DNA of 64,000 nt from Sphingobacterium sp. lm-10 (GTDB lineage Bacteria; Bacteroidota; Bacteroidia; Sphingobacteriales; Sphingobacteriaceae), in the NCBI RefSeq assembly GCF_023554555.1, contig NZ_JAMJWC010000001.1:1240001-1304000 (forward strand), given 5' to 3'. Within the stretch, counting starts at the first letter, position 1; every line of letters starts with the position of its first letter. The position numbers and the translations under genes were made by a program. This document shows, piece after piece, positions 44,301 through 53,316 of the stretch. The notes beneath the pieces were generated by a model. It saw nothing but the letters and a program-made list of their open reading frames with translations. It did not search any database and was not told the origin of the DNA.

Positions 44301-44662
44301 ATTTAGATACTGCTCAGTATTTTTTTACAAATTAAACAAATTAAAATGGAAAAACGCTATGGATTAATTGGGTATGTTTTTATTGAGCCACTGTACCTGA
44401 ATATGGACAGTCTGTGTTCATATTCAAACACAAAAACAAATAAACACCTATATATTAGAATATTACATGATTTTTGTTTTTTGGATCATTGGAATATAGT
44501 TACCGATCATGGGTATACACATTTTATATTGCTGATCCGTCGAACTACTTAAACAGGTAACACGACGTTAAGGAATTATTTAAAAACAGCTTGGTAATTT
44601 CATACATATTGAAAATTCGTTGCTGTGCCTCGTTGTAAAAAATGAATAGGATAAAATGCGAA
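44301..44662. other. Intergenic region with TetR operator O1
   Basis: 362 bp upstream of tetR and downstream of the DoxX gene. It holds operator O1. A 68-codon plus-strand ORF (44346-44552) has no family resemblance and I do not call it a gene. Confidence 0.5.
44307..44320. promoter_or_regulatory. TetR-type operator O1
   Basis: ATACTGCTCAGTAT is a palindrome of the form ATACTN4AGTAT, 6 bp upstream of the tetR start. It shares its arms exactly with O2. Confidence 0.65.
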
Positions 44663-45067
44663 CTAATCCCATTTATTTGTTGACGACAAAGCGTATTTTC
44701 CTCCACCTGTAAAAAAGAGACCAAGCCCTCCAAATAAATACAATGCAACTAATTCATGTTGCCAAGCTCCAGCTTTTCCAAGTTCGAAAAAATTTTCTGT
44801 GTGCGCCATAGCGAACGCTACTAACATTACTAATGTGAAAGCTGAAGCAGCAATTTTAGTCCTAAAACCTATAATCAAAAGAATTGGCGCGATAGTCTCA
44901 CCGATATGTACCCCATAAGCTAAAAATGATGGTAGTCCGATTTCTGACAACATATCTTGTACATGGTGAACACCGTTTAGCAACTTATGCACTCCATGAA
45001 AAAGCATTAGTATGCCAAAGTTCAATCTGAGAACAAGTAATCCTACATGATAATTTTTAGAATTCAT
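44663..45067 (-). CDS. DoxX family membrane protein
   Basis: 134 residues, four membrane helices. The opening GLLVLRLNFGILMLFHGVHK, the loop GIGETIAPILLIIGF-like segment (HIGETIAPILLI), and the end ALYLFGGLGLFFTGGGKYAL are clear DoxX features. DoxX proteins are small inner-membrane proteins linked to redox stress; some associate with thiosulfate or radical detoxification systems. It is a distant relative of the N-terminal halves of the two membrane proteins in the sulfur-linked operon. No TetR palindrome was found before it. Confidence 0.9.
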   Translation of the reverse strand: MNSKNYHVGLLVLRLNFGILMLFHGVHKLLNGVHHVQDMLSEIGLPSFLAYGVHIGETIAPILLIIGFRTKIAASAFTLVMLVAFAMAHTENFFELGKAGAWQHELVALYLFGGLGLFFTGGGKYALSSTNKWD

Positions 45068-45925
45068 ACGTTTTTTGCGAAATTTATTAAGAAATAATAC
45101 CTACTCTATCATTAATATTAAACTACATATATAACAAAGCTCTGTTTTGTAGACATACATCCACATTAAACTTTCTGTATTACAGCGGCTAATGATTACT
45201 TCAGCCTAGTATCACCAGCACTAAGCGATATCACAACCGATAACTCGAAACATCGGTATCATGAGCACTACCTGTTCGCTAAAGCTTATATATATAAATT
45301 GAGGATCAATTAAAATTAATCTTAAGAACAAATATATAAATTATTTATTTAAATAATTGCTTATTTAAAAACAAATAATCACTGAACAACAGCATTATTT
45401 ACCGCGCAGTACAAGCGATCCTGTTTTAAAAAAGTTTTGGGGTACAAATCACCTGAGATTACAAACTATATCTTGGTGTTTTAAGATCAGCGCTCATGGT
45501 CATTTACAAACTATATTGGTGCATCGGTAGGGTTAATTCTAATACCTATAAAAACGCCAAAAATGAGAAACGACTAGCTGTACGGTGTAGAGTATCTGCT
45601 GAAAACTATGGTACCATTCTCCATGCCCTAAGAATAGAGAAATTTAACATTTCTAATCTTACGAAACTATAAACAAATTGCTTCTACAAGAAACATGATC
45701 AGAATGGTTACAAAAGAAAATAATTTCATACTAACGTGTTAATTTTATCAAAAGTAGTTAATCCGTTGATAAGTTGCAACTTCCATAACATATACGCTAC
45801 GCTTTTACAAGTAAGCATAGATTTAAAATAAGAAATAGCGAATAAAAATGTATCTTGTATTGAGGATCAACCCTGGTATAATCTGGGAATCAAACACTAT
45901 TCTACAACCACCTAAAAAGAATATT
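45068..45925. other. Long AT-rich intergenic region
   Basis: 858 bp between divergent genes. It contains low-complexity AT stretches (about 45290-45370). TTACAAACTATAT plus TTGGTG occurs twice, at 45459-45478 and 45504-45521, the first copy with two extra bases. No gene, RNA or clear promoter was recognised. Confidence 0.45.
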
Positions 45926-46249
45926 ATGAACTCAAAAACTCAATCCGCTTTAAGTTACATTGGTATTTTATGGTTTATAGCATACTTTTTTGGCAAAAAT
46001 AACCGCGACAGTATGAGTTTATACCACTTAAAGCAAGGTTTCGGCCTGCTTTTGACCGGGATCGTAGTCAATACCTTAGGATACATAGTGATCAGTATTA
46101 TTACTCCATTAGCATTCATTACTAATATTATCGGAATTGTCTTTCTAATTTTTGTAGTTCTGGGAGTATTTAATGCTCTGAATCAAGAGCGCACGCCGTT
46201 GCCGATCATCGGACATTTATTTGAAAATCAATTTCCATTTCTTGATTAA
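45926..46249 (+). CDS. DUF4870/Tic20-like small membrane protein
   Basis: I place the start at ATG 45926, giving 107 residues, because the segment before it (from 45848) looks untranslated and AAAAGA precedes this ATG. The protein has LSYIGILWFIAYFFGKNNRD followed by SLYHLKQGFGLLL and two to three more membrane helices. The pattern 'small hydrophilic loop, YHxKQGxGL, helices' belongs to DUF4870/Tic20-like proteins. The function in bacteria is unknown. It is in a single-gene unit ahead of a transporter with its own promoter. Confidence 0.8.
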   Translation: MNSKTQSALSYIGILWFIAYFFGKNNRDSMSLYHLKQGFGLLLTGIVVNTLGYIVISIITPLAFITNIIGIVFLIFVVLGVFNALNQERTPLPIIGHLFENQFPFLD

Positions 46250-46343
46250 TCCTTTCTTAATGTATGATCGTATCATAAAGCCGTATTGATAAAGAAGCTT
46301 TGGTAAGAGTAAATAGCATTTGACGATTTGCAAGATGTAGTAT

Positions 46344-46373
46344 TTTGGTAGTGAACGCTTTTGATTAACTTTG
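46344..46373 (+). promoter_or_regulatory. Promoter of the YbjJ-like transporter gene
   Basis: The -33 box TTTG is at 46344-46347 and the -7 box TAACTTTG at 46366-46373, with 18 bp between. Transcription would start some 15 nt before the ATG at 46394. Confidence 0.75.
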
Positions 46374-46393
46374 CGGAACATCTATAAAATACC

Positions 46394-47575
46394 ATGACAA
46401 TCTCCAGTGCGCCGCAAATTACCTCAGATCTTAGCCCGAATAAGGGTAGAATTCGTATGGCAGTTGCTGCCTTCTACTTCTGTCAAGGACTTGCGTTCGC
46501 CTCTTGGGCGAGTAGAATTCCAACTATCAAACAGCATCTGGGACTTTCCGAAGCTCAATTAGGCACAGTACTTCTTATGCTGCCAATTGGCCAATTATTA
46601 ACCATGCCATTATCAGGAAGGTTAGTTTCAAAATATGGAAGTCATCGGTTACTTCCGATTGTTGGCTTTTTGTATGTGGCTAATCTTTTCACGATTGCAC
46701 TTGCGCCAAATATGTGGGCTTTGGCTCTCGCACTACTCTTTTTTGGTATTATTGGAAATATGTGCAATATCTCGGTCAATACCCAAGGTGTGCTCGCTGA
46801 AGGTATTTACCGGCGTTCGATCATGTCATCTTTCCATGGCACATGGAGTATTGCTGGTTTTACAGGTGCGCTCATCGGCTTGATCTGCATGACGTTAAAA
46901 CTCCCTATTGAAGGGCATTTTCTGATTATTACTGGAATCGTTTGGACACTGAATCTTTTGAATAGAAAATATCTCGCGCCACCGGCAGGGCTTCAACCGA
47001 AAAAAGGAGGATTTGCTTTCAAACCGGATAGGCTATTGATTTCTTTGGGAATCGTAGGTTTTTGCAGCATGGCTACCGAAGGCGCTATGTTTGATTGGTC
47101 GGGCGTTTATTTCGACGAAGTGGTTCATGCGCCCAAAAGTCTGATCGTATTGGGTTATGCCGCGTTTATGGTCATGATGGCTATGGCACGCTTCATCGGC
47201 GACAAAGCACTTTCCAGATTCGGCAGACAACGTATATTACAGGGCAGCGGTATTTTGATGTTTGTCGGGATGGCGATTGCCGTTTCCTTCCCCAGCCTGA
47301 TGGCGAGCACATTGGGTTTTATGCTCGTAGGTCTGGGCGTAGCGTGTAATGTACCGATCATCTATTCTGTTGCTGGAAAGCATCCAACGATCTCATCTGG
47401 CATGGCGCTAGCCATGGTATCTAGCCTAAGTTACCTTGGCTTTTTGATCGGGCCGCCATTGATTGGATACATTGCGGAACTGTCCAGCTTACGCTTTTCT
47501 TATGGTGTATTTTCCTTATTTGGGATTGTACTTTGCACGATGTGCAGTATCCTGCCTATCTTTAAGAATTCGTAA
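46394..47575 (+). CDS. MFS transporter, YbjJ-like
   Basis: A 393-residue transporter with about 12 membrane segments. The opening AVAAFYFCQGLAFASWASRI and the MFS signature between helices 2 and 3 (GRLVSKYGSHRLLP) place it in the major facilitator superfamily. FGIIGNMCNISVNTQGV and SFHGTWSIAGFTGALIG recall the YbjJ subgroup related to fucose/sugar permeases. The substrate is unknown. It has its own promoter and ends 3 bp before the stop of a convergent gene. Confidence 0.85.
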   Translation: MTISSAPQITSDLSPNKGRIRMAVAAFYFCQGLAFASWASRIPTIKQHLGLSEAQLGTVLLMLPIGQLLTMPLSGRLVSKYGSHRLLPIVGFLYVANLFTIALAPNMWALALALLFFGIIGNMCNISVNTQGVLAEGIYRRSIMSSFHGTWSIAGFTGALIGLICMTLKLPIEGHFLIITGIVWTLNLLNRKYLAPPAGLQPKKGGFAFKPDRLLISLGIVGFCSMATEGAMFDWSGVYFDEVVHAPKSLIVLGYAAFMVMMAMARFIGDKALSRFGRQRILQGSGILMFVGMAIAVSFPSLMASTLGFMLVGLGVACNVPIIYSVAGKHPTISSGMALAMVSSLSYLGFLIGPPLIGYIAELSSLRFSYGVFSLFGIVLCTMCSILPIFKNS

Positions 47576-47578
47576 TCC

Positions 47579-48910
47579 TTAGCGTTTTGGAGAAAGTAAA
47601 TGTTTCAAAGGATGCAAATTTCCATTCGTAAATTCAAAAGTTCCTGATACGTTTATCGTTTGTTCAGCACCCTGCGTTCCGGCTATGTCTGCGCGCTCTA
47701 TCTTTTGCAGCCATGTAGGCATTGGTATCGGCGCATTCCATATTTCAGGCTGCTGATAACGTACATAGAGAAGATCTGTTTGTGGCACAAGTTCTTGCCC
47801 TTGGGCAGGTCGAGCGTTATTCGTACTTAAAATCAGCAACTGGCCGGCCTGCTTTTTATAAAACTTATAAAATAGCTTCTCCGGAAGATACGACAAAAGA
47901 TGTGGTGAGGCCATAAAAGATAATGTCAGATCTGGAACCGTTTCATTTCTGAGTTCACGCTTCTCCACCATTTCAAAGTTATCGTCGTAATCATACGTGA
48001 TAATGGTATCTGCTTGTAGCACTGCTTCATTTTTCCATTGTAATTCCCAATAATTGCCCAGATAAGGCTCAATATCTTTCCAAGGGAGCCCCTGAGCCTG
48101 CAACATGTCTTCATGTTTCGCTAGCCATGGGCGAATGTCTGCTAACAGCCGCACGGACAAGATATTATTTTCAGGAAATATTGCTCCTACTGGTTTGTTG
48201 CTAAACCGCCAGTCAGCATCGCCTAATAATCCAGCAATCACAATCTCACCCGCCCTAAAATCCATGGACCAGAAACTTGCTTCTCCAGGTTTCCAAAAGA
48301 CAATATCGCCTGTCGCTTCTTTCGGTTTACCGGCTTTCAGCGTAGCTATTTCTATGAAATCATCTTGCGATGCTAACATCTGTTGCATCGGTTCTACGAT
48401 TGTATCGGTCTTACTCGGATTCCAGCCTAAAACAACATAACGCTCGTTACCGACTACATATAAACTTTTATCTTCTGTACGTCCACACCAGTTGGACGAA
48501 TTTTCGACGTTTAAAGATGTGTTTAAAGCAGTAGACAATACCTGCTGAAGGCGTGGCAAATCATCCACCGGAAGGATGGTGAAATAAGAAGATTCTCCGG
48601 ATGGTAAGCTAAAAAAGTAGACATTAGCGGGCAACGAAACACCCAAATTCCAAGGACGTAATTTTTGAAGTACAGTGTCTGCCAAGGTATCGCGTTCGCT
48701 ACCAAAATAGGCGCTTGGGTTCCACAGCGCATTAGCTGCCAGCTCCCGGAAAATCCGATCTGATTTTACTTCTACGATAGCGGTGGCATCGCGATGTACC
48801 CATTGAGATTCCGAACGCATTTGTCTGTACGAAAAGAAGAGTATAATGGCTAAAGCGATCAAACCTAAGCTCAAGAAAATCCACCCTAATACGCGTACAA
48901 ATCTTTTCAT
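47579..48910 (-). CDS. Membrane-anchored envelope protein of unknown function
   Basis: 443 residues, with one N-terminal membrane helix (about 8-27) and a large extracytoplasmic domain. Segments such as ATAIVEVKSDRIFRELAANA and YVVLGWNP resemble the repeated 'protein value compared with threshold' folds of DUF3352/DUF4836-type proteins. It is the third gene of an operon after the DUF4836-like gene (5-bp gap). I do not recognise a catalytic motif. A role in envelope maintenance is only inferred from location. Confidence 0.65.
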   Translation of the reverse strand: MKRFVRVLGWIFLSLGLIALAIILFFSYRQMRSESQWVHRDATAIVEVKSDRIFRELAANALWNPSAYFGSERDTLADTVLQKLRPWNLGVSLPANVYFFSLPSGESSYFTILPVDDLPRLQQVLSTALNTSLNVENSSNWCGRTEDKSLYVVGNERYVVLGWNPSKTDTIVEPMQQMLASQDDFIEIATLKAGKPKEATGDIVFWKPGEASFWSMDFRAGEIVIAGLLGDADWRFSNKPVGAIFPENNILSVRLLADIRPWLAKHEDMLQAQGLPWKDIEPYLGNYWELQWKNEAVLQADTIITYDYDDNFEMVEKRELRNETVPDLTLSFMASPHLLSYLPEKLFYKFYKKQAGQLLILSTNNARPAQGQELVPQTDLLYVRYQQPEIWNAPIPMPTWLQKIERADIAGTQGAEQTINVSGTFEFTNGNLHPLKHLLSPKR

Positions 48911-48915
48911 GTTTC

Positions 48916-50934
48916 TTATTTTATAGTAGGAACAAACTCATTCATTAAGTCGAACAGGAAAGCCAAAGCATTCCCTTTGCGATCAGGAAAATCAATAGAG
49001 AGCTCAGCCGCTATTTTATTTTTTTTGATACCTGAAGATCTCAACGTAAAGTCGCCATATTGCCCAAGCTCTTCTACTGTAGATCGCATTTTCCGCTCTA
49101 CGGGTATGTCCATACGATCAAACAATTCTGGTGCACGTTTTGTGTTGAATACCACTGAAAATGCATCTTTTTTAGCAATATCTATGTAGGGTCTGTGTCC
49201 CTTCGCCAGATGCTTACCGGTATTAATGTTTTGCATTTTTTCTAAGTTACTACCGACAAATACTATTCCATCCTTAATTAAGAAATACAGCTGTAAAGCG
49301 GTGCCATAAGATTTTTCAGAAGCATATACCCCATTCAGATCCTGCAATTTTGATTCGGCAAGGCCAGCTTGGATCATCTTTTCAAAGATTCGGGTATCAT
49401 CAGAAGAAAACATCCACACGAAGTCAGGCAATTGCTCTGTCTTCGTTTTTTCTACTTCTTGATAATTATAATCTTCGTCGTAAACATAGTCTGTATAGCT
49501 CACTTCTACTGGTGTGACACCATGCAAAACCAATAAGTTATCTCCCTTAAACACTTTTCCTATCGCTTTTTCGTCCAAAAAAATATCGAAAAATAAGGAA
49601 GCCATATCCACATATTTGTCATATCTGCCTGCCATAGGTCCGTAATACCGCTGGAAGATTACCGGCATATATTTGATGTATGCTTCTGTATCCATGGCGA
49701 ATGACATGAAGCCCAAAATGTCCTCTTGTAAATAAGGAAAGAACTTTTTATTCATCTTTCTTCCATAAATGGCCTTGATGTATCGACTCATCTCCTTATC
49801 TAACGTGGCATCACCGCGAAACACCAACCTGTTTCCCTGTACCACCATTTGTCCGCCAACGGCTTCTACTCCATAATCAATTTCTGGCATTCTATTGATA
49901 CCAAGTGTGCTATACAGCAGGTGCGCGGGAAGATACGATTGGTAGAATGCGCCGAAATTTTGTAAACGAACATCTGCAATTACATCATCTCCCATCTTCT
50001 CCATTTTATGTTTTTTCGCATACGATGAGATGGTGCCTGCGGAAATGTCTTGCATACGCTGATCGATCCATTGATGGAGCAAGATATTAATCATCGAATC
50101 GCGCTCGGTGGTATAATTGCGATATTGCAAGTAATAATCATCTGCATACTGGTCTTGTGCCAACACCGAATCCACTTCATCGTACATACCTTCCCATTGT
50201 ACTGTCGGCGGAACGGTGATCACGATCGTGTTTGACGTGTCTGCAGCAATAGCGACTGAGTCAGCAATCTCCTCCCAATAATCTCCTACAACGACGGTAT
50301 CTGCGGATGACCAGTCGCGATCTTCGACATATACTGAATCGACAGGGATGGCTGCGTCGTACGCATAATCGTAATACTCGGATGGATAATCATAAGTTGG
50401 ATAGGCCTCTGCTACCGGCTCAGGTAGTTTATAGCGTTCACGAATATCGGGAGCCTCGAAGTAGTAGGTCATCGCATTAGCTCCTAATACATACACCGTT
50501 TTAGAATCCCAGCTCACACGGATCGTGCGATTTCTGTTGTATATACTTTTCAACCCGTTGACCAACTCAATCTTTCGATCCGCACTCAATAAGGATTCGA
50601 ATTTTTCGGCATCCATAAGAGGTATCAAACCGCCAAAATATTGTACACTGTCGGTAGATTGCATATAAAAATAAGCCTTGGAATCATAGTCGACACCGAG
50701 ATCTTCCAATTTATTCAATGCGCCAGGTTTTAAGGAACCAAGGGAGTCGAATACACCTACCCTTTTAAAAAATCCATTGACATCATCCATCGCCAAATGC
50801 TTGAACACCGCTTTCGTATTTACGGTAATCAAGGCATTCACATCAGAAGGCACCTTGGTGATTAAATCTTGTGCTTGCGCACATAAAACTGTTTGAAGCA
50901 GCACAAATGCAATAACTACAGATCTAATTTTCAT
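48916..50934 (-). CDS. DUF4836-like secreted protein
   Basis: 672 residues with a signal peptide (VVIAFVLLQTVLCAQAQ). The start ITKVPSDVNALITVNTKAVF, the block KLEDLGVDYDSKAYFYMQST and the late MQNINTGKHLAKGH are typical of DUF4836, a Bacteroidota family of secreted proteins of unknown function. A Tyr/Asp-rich insertion (about residues 175-270) is low in complexity and likely disordered. It is the middle gene of three, after a lipoprotein and before a membrane-anchored protein that may be a distant paralogue. Confidence 0.7.
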   Translation of the reverse strand: MKIRSVVIAFVLLQTVLCAQAQDLITKVPSDVNALITVNTKAVFKHLAMDDVNGFFKRVGVFDSLGSLKPGALNKLEDLGVDYDSKAYFYMQSTDSVQYFGGLIPLMDAEKFESLLSADRKIELVNGLKSIYNRNRTIRVSWDSKTVYVLGANAMTYYFEAPDIRERYKLPEPVAEAYPTYDYPSEYYDYAYDAAIPVDSVYVEDRDWSSADTVVVGDYWEEIADSVAIAADTSNTIVITVPPTVQWEGMYDEVDSVLAQDQYADDYYLQYRNYTTERDSMINILLHQWIDQRMQDISAGTISSYAKKHKMEKMGDDVIADVRLQNFGAFYQSYLPAHLLYSTLGINRMPEIDYGVEAVGGQMVVQGNRLVFRGDATLDKEMSRYIKAIYGRKMNKKFFPYLQEDILGFMSFAMDTEAYIKYMPVIFQRYYGPMAGRYDKYVDMASLFFDIFLDEKAIGKVFKGDNLLVLHGVTPVEVSYTDYVYDEDYNYQEVEKTKTEQLPDFVWMFSSDDTRIFEKMIQAGLAESKLQDLNGVYASEKSYGTALQLYFLIKDGIVFVGSNLEKMQNINTGKHLAKGHRPYIDIAKKDAFSVVFNTKRAPELFDRMDIPVERKMRSTVEELGQYGDFTLRSSGIKKNKIAAELSIDFPDRKGNALAFLFDLMNEFVPTIK

Positions 50935-50951
50935 AAAATCTTACTTTAATA

Positions 50952-51629
50952 TCAATTGCTTAGTTGAATCTTGTTGGATAAATTTATTTTGCCTTCCAAA
51001 ACTTGCAGGGCGGGCACTTTCATCATGATGGCTTTCTTATTAGCAGAAACCTGAGCGGCTGGATTCGAGACGGAAACAATCGGCCTGTCAAATCTATAAA
51101 TCGCCGAATAGTACGCGTCATGAAAGCTTTTTTTGCTTTCAGGGCTCAACGACTCCAACTTTTTCTTGGCCTCGGTGTTATAATTTGATTTACGCTCAAA
51201 AATGCCTGTTTTGGATTGATACCCGTAATTGGAATAACCGTTTATATTGGTCTTTAAATGATTAGACAAGGTGGTGGTAAAAGCATTCAGAGCTTCTACA
51301 GATGTAAATTTACAAGACAAGCTACCAATAAAGTTGGTGAAGTCCAGCGAATGCTGAACCTGGGATATGCCTGGCGTTTTCTGGAGTATAGCAACGATCT
51401 CGGCCATTTCTTTCCGAATATCTGCAGGCTTGGGTATCTTCATGCCGTCTACCTTATCCAATTTCATTAAAGAAGCTACTTTAGTTTTACTTTTGCTGAG
51501 ATTTACAGTCGCTTTAATCGTACCGCTTCCATTTGATTGGAGAGCAACATCTTCTACTATGTCAAAACAGCCGGTAAGCAGGATGCTGAAGCTGAATACA
51601 ATAAGTAGGCGCTTAAGAGATGCAATCAT
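50952..51629 (-). CDS. Lipoprotein of unknown function
   Basis: I choose ATG 51629 (225 residues) because the lipoprotein signal (SLKRLLIVFSFSILLTGC) starts there; the frame also opens at 51656. Mature residues begin FDIVEDVALQSNGSGTIKAT, a beta-rich stretch found in small Bacteroidota lipoproteins. No motif suggests a function. It is the first gene of a three-gene envelope operon (17-bp gap to the DUF4836-like gene). Confidence 0.75.
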   Translation of the reverse strand: MIASLKRLLIVFSFSILLTGCFDIVEDVALQSNGSGTIKATVNLSKSKTKVASLMKLDKVDGMKIPKPADIRKEMAEIVAILQKTPGISQVQHSLDFTNFIGSLSCKFTSVEALNAFTTTLSNHLKTNINGYSNYGYQSKTGIFERKSNYNTEAKKKLESLSPESKKSFHDAYYSAIYRFDRPIVSVSNPAAQVSANKKAIMMKVPALQVLEGKINLSNKIQLSN

Positions 51630-52014
51630 CGATATAAACATTAGGTGGACGTGCACTCCTTATATCAAATTTGGCACCAAAATATAGAATATACTCGGTA
51701 TTCTTAAAATTGAGATACCGGATTGTGTAATTCATGATCAAAGATGGCCGAGATTAATATTTATTTTTTACCACGTTAGACATTATCAAATCCTCACATG
51801 ACATTGTATCCGTACCTAAGAAAGTTGCCACATCTTATCGATTTGCAGCACTAATTGATTTACCGTCTAATCTGCGGGGCGAATGATTTTGCTGAACTTA
51901 AAAAAGTCGATCTGTTTACGTAAAAATATGTCTACAAAGTAATTGAATATCACTAATTTCTTACAATTTTTTATAATTTCGACGAATATGCATTGATGCG
52001 ATAAGTAATTCTGT
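51630..52014. other. Intergenic region between divergent genes
   Basis: 385 bp upstream of the lipoprotein gene and of the AraC-type gene. A weak -7-like TAATTTCG precedes the AraC gene. Nothing else was recognised. Confidence 0.4.
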
Positions 52015-52887
52015 ATGAAAACTATCGAAACACTCGCTTTCAAACCGACATCAAATTCTGGCCAAAATTTATATGTTTCACCATTAGATTCACACCTAAA
52101 TTGTGGCCAGGAGATTTTGTTGAAACCACACCGCACCTATTTCTTCATGATGATCTGGGTGACCGATGGGATGTTGGATTATCACATCGATCAACATCTT
52201 TGCCATATAGAAAAAAACAATTTAATCTATATCGCTCCAGACCAAATCCATTATTTCAATAATCAAACGGGATTTGAAGGAGAATTAATAGCGTTTACCG
52301 AAGATTTTATACCACAAAGTGCATTCTTTCCTCTGTTGCATATTTTCAATAACGCCTATGCCACAGTCAAAAACATACAATCAAAAGAAATACTCATTAA
52401 GGTGCAGACTCTTTTCCGCAGCCTGTCCGAAGAGTTAAAAAAAGAGCCAGATGAATTTCAGCATGCACTCTTATTCAACATGCTATATAATCTCATTCTA
52501 TTTATAGAGCGTGGAAAAGTAGTACAGCAAGTAACGGATATGGCCAGTAAAGATTTTCAGGATATCATCGCTTTCAAAAGCTTAGTGGCCAAAAATTACC
52601 GTGAACATTTTAATGTACGAGATTACGCAGAGATATTAGATATAACAACGCAGCGTCTTGGCCAGATTAGCGCCGCTGCTTTGGGAAAAACACCCAAGGA
52701 ATACATTATGGAGTACATGCTTACAGAAGCACGTCGGATGCTGAACTACAGTAATGAATCTGTTAAAGAAATAAGTTTTTCCCTGGGGTTTGACGAACCT
52801 ACCAATTTTACAAAGTACTTTAAAAAACACACCGGTATATCCCCTTTAATTTACCGTCGGAACGGAGATTTACAGCGCAAGGGGTAA
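52015..52887 (+). CDS. AraC family transcriptional regulator
   Basis: A 290-residue regulator. An N-terminal cupin-like sensing domain (about 40-130, ending around FEGELIAFTEDFIP) precedes a C-terminal double helix-turn-helix (NVRDYAEILDITTQRLGQIS and IKEISFSLGFDEPTNFTKYF-like, residues about 205-285). The C-terminal pattern FTKYFKKHTGISPLIYRR is characteristic. It is encoded upstream of, and in the same direction as, the aromatic-acid genes and is probably their activator. The inducer could be homogentisate or a related acid. Confidence 0.9.
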   Translation: MKTIETLAFKPTSNSGQNLYVSPLDSHLNCGQEILLKPHRTYFFMMIWVTDGMLDYHIDQHLCHIEKNNLIYIAPDQIHYFNNQTGFEGELIAFTEDFIPQSAFFPLLHIFNNAYATVKNIQSKEILIKVQTLFRSLSEELKKEPDEFQHALLFNMLYNLILFIERGKVVQQVTDMASKDFQDIIAFKSLVAKNYREHFNVRDYAEILDITTQRLGQISAAALGKTPKEYIMEYMLTEARRMLNYSNESVKEISFSLGFDEPTNFTKYFKKHTGISPLIYRRNGDLQRKG

Positions 52888-53316
52888 CTCGGCTTCTACA
52901 GCACACTATTTTTACCATTATTTTCCTATTAATTACCTTTTTTAAGCAACGATCTGTTGCTAGCTTTACAATAGTTAACCATTATAATAGCAAATACAAT
53001 AGTATCATTTACAGGGAGCTGAAAAGGATACAGTTTCTGCAAACATATTCTAAAAATTTAGAAAACCCGGGACTGATTGTAGCGATACAATCAGTTTTAC
53101 GAGAAGAAATAGTCCGTAAAGGATAGAGAAGCTGATCGAGCTGGCTATTGAAAAGGCTGTGAGCCTGCACTGATACGCGAGTATGATGCAAAAGAGAACT
53201 TCTAAGCGCGAGACGATGCATCGCTGTGCTGAAAATGATGGATATACCATAAGGCTTATAAAAGGAAATCAGGAGCAATATCAAAAATAGAAGGAAAATA
53301 TTAATCAGTAAAATAA
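52888..53316. other. Intergenic region without recognised gene
   Basis: 429 bp between the AraC gene and the transporter gene. A plus-strand frame stays open for about 80 codons before 53130 but has no start codon or family resemblance. It probably carries the AraC-dependent promoter of the catabolic operon. Confidence 0.4.

Noticed and set aside
44346..44552. 68-codon ORF with MEKRYGLIGY, faintly like the start of shikimate dehydrogenase
   Set aside because: The likeness stops after ten residues. The following sequence is low in complexity and shows no AroE motif.
53009..53284. Minus-strand ORF before the MHS transporter
   Set aside because: No start-site support and no homology; composition fits random intergenic sequence.
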